DNA of 10,000 nucleotides from Trachelipus rathkii (GCA_015478945.1 JABUQX010022033.1:1-10000); one strand, 5' to 3'; positions 1 through 7,640 are shown, counted from the first letter of the stretch. The notes: generated from the sequence alone by a model not told the origin. A program made the numbers and translations.

Positions 1-423
1 GTCTAGGTGATACGTACAATATAATAAACGCAATGGAAGCATCAGGGCGTTAAATAAATTTATTGAACAAACCGTTCGAACATCCACCAAATCCACAATT
101 AGTGAAAATTCACTCAATCGCTAAAACAAAATAACACCATCACAACTTTTTTCTCCCATCTTCCTATTGCGTGTGATGACTAGAATGAACAAAGAGTACT
201 AATACTCATACAGACATTCTCTAGAAACAAAAATCTTACCAAACTTTCTAACTACTCTTGGACCTTCCAATATGCAACTACCCTAAACTCAATCTACCTA
301 ATCCTTATATCTCAATAGAGAAATTGTCGTTTTCGTATAAACTAATACCTTTCCTACCACTATCCTTTAAATAAATCACTTAGTTCCGAAGTCATGTTAC
401 AACGACCAATAGTTACTTCTTTG
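1..423. other. No gene recognised; possible 3' extension of a decayed transposon
   Basis: This stretch is AT-rich and has stops in all frames. Nothing in it can be named with confidence. It lies downstream, in the minus-strand sense, of the possible piggyBac blocks at 424-1135, so it could hold the rest of that coding region and its terminal repeat. I found no clear terminal inverted repeat or TTAA pair that would mark an element boundary. Confidence 0.3.
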
Positions 424-1135
424 TAAATTATAATCGGAAGTACACTTACTTAAAAAAAATAGCCCATGATATCTTTGTAACACTTTAATGCAAACAGTTT
501 GCCCCAGTCCCAGTGTTTATGCTTCATTGATGATAGTTCTTGTTGTACTTCTTATCTGAATTCACAATGACTTTCTCACACTGCCTATTCGCAGAATATA
601 AGTCTTATAGACATTATACTGCGTTGGAACTCACCCTGATTCTTTTTCAGAAAACTAGGCGTTCGCATGCATGTGAGAAACCCAATTCTATCCAGCATGT
701 CTATGAACTACGTCTTTAATTTCCTCACGGTTTCTTTCATCTCTCTAAGTTTCTAGTTTGAGACCATCTCTTGAAAAGAACATAACCCTTTTTCCTAATT
801 TTATTCTGAATCACGTTTTTTCAACTTCTTATCTCACTTGCTTTACTAACATTTCATTTGTTTTGTTCCATAAGTTTTCAAACCTTATAAAGAAATCATT
901 GGAATCAAAGACAATCAATTAAATAAACAAGCACCCTATTACACCGTATTTTTCACCAGAAAAATTCATTCCATACATTGAAGGAGGAACTTCTCTTTTC
1001 AAGCAAATTATCATCATGTTCTTGTATTGCGATATCGTTTGGTAACGAAAGAGATTCTTGCAATATTTGCCTACCCAAAACACCATTCAAACTGAAAGCA
1101 ATCCCCTTCAGGCCATCAACACTAACTACTACCAA
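424..1135 (-). pseudogene. Possible decayed piggyBac-type (DDE_Tnp_1_7) transposase relic
   Basis: The minus strand holds two blocks that resemble piggyBac transposase in order. Block A (1036 down to 878, one frame with three stops) reads DIAIQE followed by a KR..SF..W pattern and then VLVYLIDCL and FLYKV. This resembles the family pattern in which an IDE motif is followed by KGR-SF-Y and then by a GIK-x-x-VL-D strand and a Y-T/K-G turn. Block B (516 down to 424, 31 codons without a stop) begins TLGLGQTVCIKVLQRYH and continues to FFLSKCTS, resembling the GLG-x-x-V stretch that precedes the second catalytic Asp and its TS. Both catalytic Asp positions appear changed: the D of IDE is Q, and the D of DN..TS is lost. 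The blocks lie roughly 300-350 bases farther apart than in an intact transposase, so an internal insertion or a chance resemblance is possible. The call rests on remembered motif patterns, not an alignment. Confidence 0.3.
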
Positions 1136-1645
1136 CTAGCACCTTGAAGTATCTTCTCAATAACTGTTCAGAAAAATCTGACCACAGCCCCAAATCCATC
1201 CAACGTTTGAGTCTTTACTTCCAAGACCTCTTGCTCTTCTACACTTTCGAGCATTACTTCTCTGAAAATCAAGCGACTTATCGGATTTAGAGTATAGAAA
1301 TAATCTTATATGATTTTTTCCCGGAGGGACCTTATCGACGTAGATGTACTCTTATCGAAATGTATTCCACTTTTAAATTAATATTCAACATTTATAAATA
1401 GATCAAAATACGTTCTGAACGTTTTCTGTGATCAATATCGATCGAAATAGGTGTTAGAAACACAAAGCTTCCACGCCTTTCCTGCTTCGTAAAACGACGC
1501 ATAGAATTCTGTATGGTTTGTATTGCGTGATGGAGGATTCGGATCATTGCAATCCTGACATGGGCGTCTCAGTGCTGCTTGCTTGTAACTGGAGATGTTT
1601 GAAAGTGAACGTTGTGTGAGAATTTGGTTCTTTTCACCTCTCTAC
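1136..1645. other. Intergenic or intronic sequence, nothing recognised
   Basis: This 510-base stretch of mixed composition has no open frame of note on either strand. If the piggyBac relic is real, its N-terminal coding part would fall here on the minus strand, but I could not recognise any motif. Confidence 0.4.
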
Positions 1646-1730
1646 GTCATTATATATATATATATATATGATATATTATATATTATAATAATATATATAT
1701 ATAATATATATAATTTTATTATATATATAC
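1646..1730. repeat. (TA)n microsatellite, imperfect
   Basis: Almost pure A/T sequence. An initial (TA)n run of about 20 bases is followed by TATAT blocks broken by single extra A or T bases. Such slips create many short self-complementary segments. It is the first of the window's series of (TA)n tracts. Confidence 0.95.
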
Positions 1731-1805
1731 TCAAATATTCTGTTGTGCTTGATCATTTACTGCCGGAATCTAAAACAATATGTAATCAAGATCGACCCCT
1801 ACTCA

Positions 1806-1823
1806 CATATATATATAATATTA

Positions 1824-1866
<43 letters not shown>

Positions 1867-1921
1867 CATATATATACTAATTAATATATATAATAATACT
1901 ATATATAGTATATATTATTTT
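1806..1921. repeat. (TA)n microsatellite
   Basis: A/T-only apart from scattered C or G. It contains one of the longer uninterrupted TA runs in the window, about 32 bases from 1831. The 75 bases separating it from the preceding tract (1731-1805) are unique-looking. Confidence 0.95.
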
Positions 1922-2562
1922 AAGTGGATGTATTTATTTTCGTGATAGCTTTGATTAGCAATGTTATTGTAATTAATTCATACATTCATTGGTAACGAAT
2001 CTTAATTTATACTTTAAAGCGTGATAAACCATTTTTATATTTAAATAAAAGAATCAGCTCCATAATAATAGCGAAGCTAAAACGTATCATTTATGCAATT
2101 GTATCTGACTATAATGAGTATGTAAAATGTGTAGATTTGTGCTCAGGCAACCAGACTTTGGAAAGCCTTCGCTTTTTTCTTGGTCATGTTTTAAAAACAT
2201 GAATTCTTATTATGCTTGTGTTCTGACATTTCATATAACAGAATATGCAATGAATTAACTCGATTTTTAATATGCTTTGATGTATTGTTTTATGTTTATG
2301 AATGCTAATCATGCACCCACACTAACGAATTAAGATTCATTATTCATTAGCAATTAATTTTACACTTTTATTAATTTCAGCATTGATATTTTATTGATAC
2401 TTTTATTATAATAATAATCAGAAATGGATAGCGAAAGATGGATCTTGTTTTGTGCTTTGAGTTTGTTTGTTAAAAGTCCCACATTGGCGAAAATAAATAG
2501 TTATAGATAGACTTGCTTAACTGCCCTTCTAGCCATAGATAGTAATAAGAACAAGAATACAT
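1922..2562. other. Unique-looking AT-rich spacer with imperfect inverted repeats
   Basis: No coding potential is seen. An 11-base sequence GAATCTTAATT at 1997-2007 recurs inverted at 2328-2338, and each copy lies beside TAACGAAT. A 17-base palindrome, CATGTTTT around a central A, lies near 2186-2202. These may mark a small non-autonomous element or may be chance in AT-rich DNA. Confidence 0.35.
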
Positions 2563-2656
2563 ACTATATATAGATATATATTATAGTATATTATAGTATT
2601 ATATATCTATATATATATATAATATATATATATTATTATTATATAAATAATATATT
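2563..2656. repeat. (TA)n microsatellite with ATAG/CTAT interruptions
   Basis: Dense TA repeat. Its left part contains repeated TATAGTATAT and AGATATAT units, and its right part contains ATT triplet slips. The TATAGTA and CTATA segments make it strongly self-complementary. Confidence 0.95.
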
Positions 2657-3028
2657 ACCATGACGGGAACCTTTCTTTCTCTATTGTATTTATTACTACA
2701 AAAGCAAACAATTAGATATATTAAAAAAGTTTTTATTATTATTAGAGATGATAATAATAATTAAAAAAGAGTCCAAGAGTAGGGTAATAATCATGATTAT
2801 CACTTGCCTAATCTTTATCCTAGTCTCTCCTGCACTGCGTACCCAGAATATCCCCTTTCTTCCTACGTCAATATTAAAGAAGTTTTCGTTATCAAGTCCG
2901 CTTTTCCAAAATCGTTTATAGTTTTGAAGGAATCCGAATAGCATGACGTCAATAATGACGCACGGCAGACAGTTTTCAACTAATAAAAACGCATTTAACA
3001 CTAATTAAAAGGAATTAATTAACTCGTA
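2657..3028. other. Spacer of moderate GC between (TA)n tracts; no recognised gene
   Basis: About 370 bases with somewhat higher GC than the flanks. The minus strand is open from 3001 to 2696 (101 codons), but the predicted product ends in a long Ile/Asn/Lys run from AT-rich codons and has no motif I know. A perfect 14-base palindrome, ATAATCATGATTAT, lies near 2786-2799, and a perfect CRE-type octamer, TGACGTCA, lies at 2944-2951. I do not call a gene here. Confidence 0.35.
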
Positions 3029-3190
3029 GTAATATATATATATATATATATATAATAATCTACTATATATATATATATATATTATAATATATAATAGTTA
3101 ATTAATATATTATAATATATATATATAATATTATCTATATATTATATATATATATTATATATATATATATATATATTCAATAATATATTA
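3029..3190. repeat. (TA)n microsatellite cluster
   Basis: About 160 bases of nearly pure A/T with several long TA runs separated by TAAT, ATCTA and GTTAATTAA interruptions. The AT-rich character continues to about 3200 with ATTAAAAAAATATAG. Confidence 0.95.
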
Positions 3191-3451
3191 AAAAAATATA
3201 GCTTAGTATTAAAATTAAGCTTGGAGCAACTAACCTTTGAACTTTCTCGAATTTCTAATGGGGCATTCATAACAAGGTTGTTTCAATACATCAACAAGAT
3301 TTTCATCTTTGACTCAAAGTTCAAAAACATATTCTTTGAAAAACACACAACTAAAACATTCGTCTGCCTTTAAATCCTGTTTGTTTTGTTCTTTTTTTGT
3401 ACTGTGATCTTAATTTTAGATCACATATACTTTCTTTCTAGTAAGCTCTAA
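3191..3451. other. Spacer, no gene recognised
   Basis: AT-rich unique sequence with short TTTGA/TCAAAG motifs. It ends in a pyrimidine-rich stretch, TTTCTTTCTAG at 3431-3441, that resembles a 3' splice site. The sequence after it has an in-frame TAA at 3449-3451 in the only long open frame, so I do not treat it as an active acceptor. Confidence 0.35.
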
Positions 3452-3703
3452 GAGGTGTGGGGCCCTGGCCTGAGTGCGCTTCGAATTTTTTCACCACACC
3501 TCCCATTTACTTTTATAGAGGGGAAGGGGTCGTTCGACCCTGTAAGAGTATGTCACACTTCTGGTGGTTCCATAACACAGCTTCCTCTTGAAAAGGAAGT
3601 TACACTTTTATTCTATCATCGTTCTTTGCTCTCCCCTAAAGCTCCACAGTTTCTCTACTCGCGAATGATGTATCATTCTTTTTATTGTAACGGAATATTA
3701 TAG
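3452..3703 (+). other. Open stretch of about 83 codons, unrecognised
   Basis: This block is richer in GC than its surroundings and is open in one plus-strand frame after a stop at 3449-3451, but has no in-frame ATG near its 5' end. The product would contain FIEGKGSFDPVRVCHTSG and PLEKEVTLLFYHRS, which match no family I recognise. The DNA holds a perfect GGGTCG-TT-CGACCC hairpin at 3527-3540. That hairpin includes GTTCGACCC, which resembles the B box of a tRNA-type Pol III promoter. TGGCCTGAGTGCG, about 60 bases upstream, loosely resembles an A box. A relic of a transposon or tRNA-derived SINE is as likely as a coding exon. Confidence 0.25.
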
Positions 3704-3753
3704 ATGGAAATGCTCTGGTCTATGTCTTGTTAACGCCTCCGTCAGTTATGATC

Positions 3754-3778
<25 letters not shown>
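3754..3778. repeat. Poly-T run (25 T)
   Basis: An uninterrupted run of 25 T followed by AATATAA. On the minus strand this is a poly-A run, as left at the 3' end of a retroposed sequence, but I see no identifiable element body on its right side (3779-3970). Confidence 0.95.
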
Positions 3779-3784
<6 letters not shown>

Positions 3785-3970
3785 ATTGCTTAAATTTATA
3801 TGATATCTTAAACAATCTTTCTGTTATGGGTAGATTCGAAATTTTTAATAATTTTTAAAAATCACATTATTTTAGAAATATTTTTCAAAATGAAATATCT
3901 CGAAAAGTAGACACTTACAGAAACCAATTACATATTTATCAGCATTTAAAGCTTATTACAAAAATGTAAA
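3779..3970. other. AT-rich spacer, nothing recognised
   Basis: About 190 bases of A/T-dominated sequence with many AAAATTTTT-type motifs, no open frame and no repeat unit. If the preceding poly-T is the tail of a minus-strand retroposon, its body would lie here, but it has no sign of coding sequence or Pol III boxes. Confidence 0.35.
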
Positions 3971-4034
3971 AAATAATATATTATATTATATATAATATAT
4001 ATACTATATATACTATAATAAAGTAATAAATATA

Positions 4035-4073
<39 letters not shown>

Positions 4074-4090
4074 TATATATATTATATACT
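3971..4090. repeat. (TA)n microsatellite
   Basis: Nearly pure A/T, with ATACTATATATACTATAATA interruptions on the left and a long clean TA run on the right. It directly abuts the GC-richer island that begins at about 4091. Confidence 0.95.
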
Positions 4091-4260
4091 TAGTGAAAGA
4101 GGGGGACGTTCCATCACCCCTGGGAAAGACCCGAAGTTGGCGAACAGCCAAAGACCAATTTACATGAGGGGTGAAATAAGTCTAACCCGTCGTCACGGAC
4201 AGGCCGAAGAGCGCCGACTCCTGCATTTTGAGGGTTTTCACCCTTGGGTATTCCTTTTAA
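4091..4260. repeat. GC-rich structured island, possible unclassified short interspersed repeat
   Basis: A sharply bounded island of about 170 bases, much richer in GC than either side. It holds nested complementary segments: TCACCCCT (4114-4121) pairs perfectly with AGGGGTGA (4167-4174), and within that loop TTGGC (4137-4141) pairs with GCCAA (4147-4151) around GAACA. A second hairpin, AGGGT-TTTC-ACCCT, lies at 4231-4244. A direct repeat AAAGACC flanks the inner hairpin. No open reading frame or known RNA family is recognised. Two of its segments, CCATCACCCC and CATTTT..GAGGGTTTTC, recur in the same order at 9747-9775, which suggests a repeat family. A folded non-coding RNA is the main alternative. 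Confidence 0.4.
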
Positions 4261-4450
4261 ACCAAAACACAAAAACAATTAAAAATAAAATATTACTAAA
4301 ATTACTTTTGTAAAAAATTATTTAAATATTTCGAACTTTTGAAGCATGTCCGTTGCCACTTAAATTGATTGTTAGGATCAATATAATAGAAATATATTTA
4401 AACAATACAAAAAAATAATCAAAAACTGACTGATCGTAAACACGAAAGGT
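4261..4450. other. AT-rich spacer, nothing recognised
   Basis: A-rich sequence with AAAACACAAAAACAATTAAAAATAA-like character and no open frame. The A-rich start immediately after the island could be a decayed A-rich tail of a plus-strand retroposed element covering 4091-4260. Confidence 0.3.
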
Positions 4451-4587
4451 CTTGCTTCTCTTCTGTCTCCCTTCTCTCTCCTCGTCTCTCTCTCTCTTCT
4501 CTCTCCTCTCTCTCTCTCTCTCTTCTTCCTCTCTCGTTCTTCTCTCTCTCTCTTCTCTCCGATCTCTCTCTCTCTCTCTCTCCTCTT
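4451..4587. repeat. (CT)n pyrimidine tract, about 137 bases
   Basis: Almost unbroken pyrimidine on the plus strand, made of CT dinucleotide runs interrupted by TCC, TTC, CGT and GAT. The Arg/Glu-rich and Ser/Leu-rich frames that cross it are artefacts of the repeat. A mirror-like homopyrimidine tract of this length can adopt triplex (H-DNA) structure. A complementary (AG)n run lies 270 bases to the right. Confidence 0.95.
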
Positions 4588-5116
4588 ACAAGGACATAAC
4601 ATCTCTAACTCTCCAGTCTAGCACCCCTCCATTGATAGGGCTCGGAGATAACCTTCTACAAAGTCCTCATTCATTCTCTCATCTCTGGCCCAGATTATAC
4701 TGCTTGCCAAACTTAATAAATCCATAATAAAATCTGAAACAACTTCCCTATCTATTTTCAACAATTACCTTTCACTGCCCCTGTTTGTTCACTTTAAAAT
4801 GCAACTCAATACAGGGAAATGTCGTCTTTAAATCTGGATCCTAGATTTGGACATTTAGAGAGAGAGAGAGAGAGGTGCAAGCCACACCGGTAAGTACGGG
4901 AATTTTTGGTACCTCTTACCTTTCTCGGTTTTACTTATTCAATACGCTACACCTCTTTTTTTGTTTGTTTTCGTTAGCTATCGCTAAAGCATAGTTTTCC
5001 CCGTATTTTAGGTGTTAACCGATGGATGATATAAAGTGCTGTAATCGTATATTCTTTATCACCTATTCACATTTAATTCACCAATATTTTTGGCTAGAAA
5101 ATTAAAGTTGATACTA
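4588..5116. other. Spacer with a splice-donor-like site, no gene recognised
   Basis: About 530 bases of moderate composition. It contains an (AG)9 run at 4857-4874. Sixteen bases after that run is CCG followed by GTAAGTA (GT at 4890-4891), close to the eukaryotic 5' splice consensus. A 6-base inverted repeat, GGTAAG/CTTACC, surrounds the same point (4889-4894 and 4915-4920). Upstream of the donor I see no convincing acceptor or coding frame, so an untranslated exon is possible but unsupported. Confidence 0.35.
4857..4874. repeat. (AG)9 microsatellite
   Basis: Nine AG units on the plus strand. It is the reverse complement in type of the (CT)n tract at 4451-4587, so the two could pair as distant inverted repeats in single-stranded DNA or RNA. 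Confidence 0.95.
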
Positions 5117-5238
5117 TTTATAAATATATATTATATAATATATAATATTTTATATATTATATCATATACTATAATATAATATATAGTATATATATATATA
5201 TATATACATAACAATATATATATAATTATAGTATACAA
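5117..5238. repeat. (TA)n microsatellite
   Basis: Nearly pure A/T with ATACTATAATATAATATATAGTATAT symmetry. It is interrupted near 5208 by a CATAACA segment that separates a second short TA block. Confidence 0.95.
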
Positions 5239-5344
5239 TCAGTTGGTTGTCTTCTTCTTCGAATCAACGCTTACTGCTCCGCAGTTCTTTTTTCGAACAT
5301 AAACGCTACCTCTGAGGTCAGAATTAAAAAGTACCTCTCTCACT
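5239..5344. other. Short unique island between (TA)n tracts
   Basis: About 105 bases of moderate GC containing CTTCTTCTTCGAATC and CGCTTACTGCTCCGCAG. No open frame, promoter or structural motif is recognised. Confidence 0.4.
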
Positions 5345-5361
5345 TACTATATTATTATTAG

Positions 5362-5392
<31 letters not shown>

Positions 5393-5720
5393 GTATAATA
5401 TATTATATATAATATACATATATATATAAATATATATATTATATTATAATATATAAAAATATAATATATATTAAAATAATATATATATACGATTATTAAT
5501 ATATTAATATATTATTATAAAAAATATAATATTAATATTATATATATATACCATATACATATATATATAATATATAATATATATATATACATATATATAT
5601 TAATATTATATATTATATAATATAATAATATATTATTATATATATATATTAACGTCTATAATATATTATATATAATATATATTATATATTATATATGAAT
5701 ATATAATAAATTTAAAAAAA
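5345..5720. repeat. Long (TA)n / A+T satellite-like tract, about 375 bases
   Basis: The longest A/T tract in the window. It mixes TA runs with AATATT, TATTATTA and ATTAATAT units and has only rare G or C, for example AACGTC near 5651. It directly precedes the LINE remnant and so forms that element's left flank. Its many small palindromes predict cruciform-prone DNA and poor assembly reliability. Confidence 0.95.
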
Positions 5721-5981
5721 GTTAGGTGTGATAAGAACTAATAAAATAAAGAAGAAATGACGAAGAGAGTTAAGGGAGGGGAAGGGGAATGGATGGGAGG
5801 GGAGGATAGGGTAGAGATGGGGGGAATATTTTAGAGGATATTGAATGAAATCGGTGGAAAGATGAACCTTTCAAGAGGTGAGGGTGGGGGGGAAGTGGCA
5901 GGAAGGTGGAATGGAAATACTATGGAAGAATTCATCTAAGCTTATACTAAAGGAAACAAAGGAAAGTTCCACGTTAGATGT

Positions 5982-7022
5982 GCTGAGTAGGAAATGTTAC
6001 AGATGGAGTCAGAGGGGGAGGAATGGTGAATAGTTAATAATTATATGTTGGAGGAGGGAGAGGTTCCACAGGTATTTGGGGAGGCATGGTTTTTTGTTCG
6101 CCTGTATAATAGTGAAAGGGATAGGATGGAGTGTGGGAATTATTGAAGAGGTATTTGTCTTTTGGGTGTAGTAGGAAATGTATGGATAAACTCATTGGAG
6201 AGGTGAGTAGATTTAACGAGAAGAATGGGGAGGAAACAAGGAGGATTAGGTGGGAATGGGGTGTCGTGGATTCAATATTCAGATGAATGAAGCTGTGGAA
6301 AGTATAGTAAAGAAAGTGGAAAGTTAGGTGTTTTTCTTGATCTGGAGAAAGATATGATAGAGTGAAAGGGGGGGATTCTGAAGGTGCTGGAGAATATGGA
6401 GTATGGGGTATTAGTAAAATGTATGGGTTTTATGGAATAGCAGAATGTGTGTAGTAATTTGGGGGGAGAGTAGATGTGGATGAAGCAGGTTAAGATAGGG
6501 ATGTGTAATGTCACCGTGGCTTTTCAATTTAATTAGGAGATGTCTGCAGAGGATGATAGGCAGGGGAGTAGGGTGAATCGATGGATATGGGTGATAAGAT
6601 TGGAAGTGAAACCATATACTGATTGCGATGAATATCTGGCTTAGTCGGAAAGAATCAGAGGGTAGTAATTTGAAGGAGTTTGCAGAGGTTCAGGTGGAGA
6701 ACAAAAGATAACCAAAAGAAAAAAGTGTTAGTGTTTGAGTAGGATGAACAGATGAGGGATGGGTTAAGATGTATAGTGGAGTGTAGTATTAAAGAATAAA
6801 GTATTTCAGATATAGGGAGGAGATTGGGTAAGGTAATGAGGATGAAGGAAAGTATGATTTCAGAGTAGGAGAACGATGAGAGTATTGGGATGTCTGGGAA
6901 TTATGAAAGGGGGGATTATCATAAACTAAGATAATGTTGAAAAATATTGTTTCCAGGGTACTAATTGGTGTGAAACAGGGGTTGAACTGCAGTCCAAGAA
7001 GAAAGCCTGGAAGTGTTTGTAG
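5982..7022 (+). pseudogene. Reverse transcriptase pseudogene of the LINE
   Basis: In an intact element this region would encode the polymerase that primes on nicked target DNA. Frame 5982-6260 reads AE*EMLQ, then LEEGEVPQVF, RDRMECGNY, RGICLLGVVGNVW and RKQGGLG, matching the RT fingers region (GEVP-W, GDR-ECGNYRGI-LL, E/KQGGF). It has stops at 5988, 6027, about 6150 and about 6204. After a shift, GCRGFNIQMNEAVE corresponds to the GC-x-D-x-I segment. GVFLDLEK (6327-6350) is motif A with its catalytic Asp, and YDRV follows one base out of frame at 6353. GCVMSPWLFNL (6499-6531) is motif B, preceded by an in-frame TAG where Gln is expected. The YADD box at about 6625-6632 is broken and reads D-E after a frame slip, and KVLVFE (6722-6739) is the following beta strand. 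A weak relic of the SETW..N..Q segment lies near 6969-7022. At least four frameshifts and more than six stops make it non-functional. Confidence 0.88.
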
Positions 7023-7317
7023 ATAAAAGGGTAGGGGGTATGTGGGTAGTATAAGAGAGCAGGAATAAGGAATAGTGGTGATAAAGAGAGAGATGTGAGT
7101 TGAAAAAGTTTGTGAGAGAGCGGAGAAGGAATGTTTATAGAGGTCTGACATCGGAGAGAATGGAGAACAGAGGTGGGTAAGAAGTTGGAGTCGGAGGGAT
7201 ATGAAGAAAGGAGGGGAGAAGCTGATAATAGAAAAATTAGGATTAAGATACAGGCATGAGTGAGGAAGAGGTTTGAGAAGATAGAATGGAATGGAGAGGT
7301 GGGTGGGGGCGAGATGA

Positions 7318-7371
7318 AGGAAAATAAATAGGGAAGCTGCACGTACCACTACGCCGCTTAAGCGGGAATAA
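7318..7371 (+). pseudogene. Preserved C-terminal tail of the LINE protein
   Basis: The last 17 codons before the TAA at 7369 read RKINREAARTTTPLKRE without interruption. This fits the basic, Arg/Lys-rich C-terminus of such LINE proteins. A perfect 12-base palindrome, CCGCTTAAGCGG (7354-7365), lies within these codons and could form a 3' hairpin of the kind thought to help the enzyme recognise its own RNA. The sequence becomes C-containing only from about 7335, in contrast to the C-depleted body. The reading as the tail is an inference from position and composition. Confidence 0.55.
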
Positions 7372-7383
7372 GTGTTTGTTAAG

Positions 7384-7509
7384 AATAATAATAAATTAAT
7401 ATATTATATATATATAATAATATAATATATATATATTAATATAATATATATATATATATATAATATATATATATATATATAAAAATATAAATATTATATT
7501 ATATAATAT
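7384..7509. repeat. (AAT)n to (TA)n tract at the LINE 3' end
   Basis: Begins with AATAATAATAAATTAAT, probably the LINE tail, and passes into about 110 bases of imperfect TA repeats. The boundary between element tail and target microsatellite cannot be fixed from one copy. Confidence 0.9.
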
Positions 7510-7550
7510 GTTACATTATTTCGACATGCACAATAGCAACATACATACAT

Positions 7551-7640
7551 AATATATATAATATTATATATATATATATATATATAATAAGTTATATAAC
7601 TAATATATATTATATATAATATATATATATAAATATATAA
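7551..7640. repeat. (TA)n microsatellite
   Basis: About 90 bases of almost pure A/T, separated from the preceding tract by about 40 bases that end in CATACATACAT. It leads into the (GT)n tract. Confidence 0.95.

Larger units (their letters stand above)
5721..7397 (+). mobile_element. 5'-truncated, decayed non-LTR retrotransposon (LINE), RTE/jockey-like
   Basis: A degraded LINE copy in sense orientation. Reverse transcriptase landmarks appear in family order across three shifting frames, and no endonuclease domain is visible upstream, so the copy is 5'-truncated as is usual for target-primed insertion. The 3' end is well preserved: the coding tail ends with a TAA at 7369-7371, about 10 bases follow, and then AATAATAATAA runs into (TA)n, as expected of elements with short 3' UTRs and microsatellite tails. 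Both flanks are (TA)n, so it may have inserted into, or seeded, a microsatellite. The plus strand is almost devoid of C between about 5740 and 7330. Clade placement is uncertain: the GCVMSPWLFN block and the short tail point to an RTE-like or jockey-like lineage common in arthropods. No intact protein can be made. Confidence 0.88.

Noticed and set aside
1595..1945. Plus-strand open frame rich in Ile and Tyr
   Set aside because: It is an artefact of reading through two (TA)n tracts, which encode Ile-Tyr repeats without stops.
2696..3001. Minus-strand open frame of 101 codons
   Set aside because: The C-terminal third is Ile/Asn/Lys from AT-rich simple sequence, no motif is recognised, and there is no splice or promoter context. 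It is kept only as a note on the spacer.
3431..3441. TTTCTTTCTAG as a 3' splice acceptor for the 3452-3703 open stretch
   Set aside because: A TAA at 3449-3451 lies in the only long frame directly after it, so the open stretch cannot be read from this acceptor in that frame.
4378..4727. Arg/Glu-rich minus-strand and Ser/Leu-rich plus-strand open frames
   Set aside because: Both are produced by translating the (CT)n tract, and neither has sequence outside it that resembles a protein.
6272..7349. Three minus-strand open frames rich in Ser, Pro, Leu and Phe
   Set aside because: They are antisense shadows of the C-poor LINE. The low G content of the opposite strand removes stops, and the sense strand carries the recognisable RT motifs.
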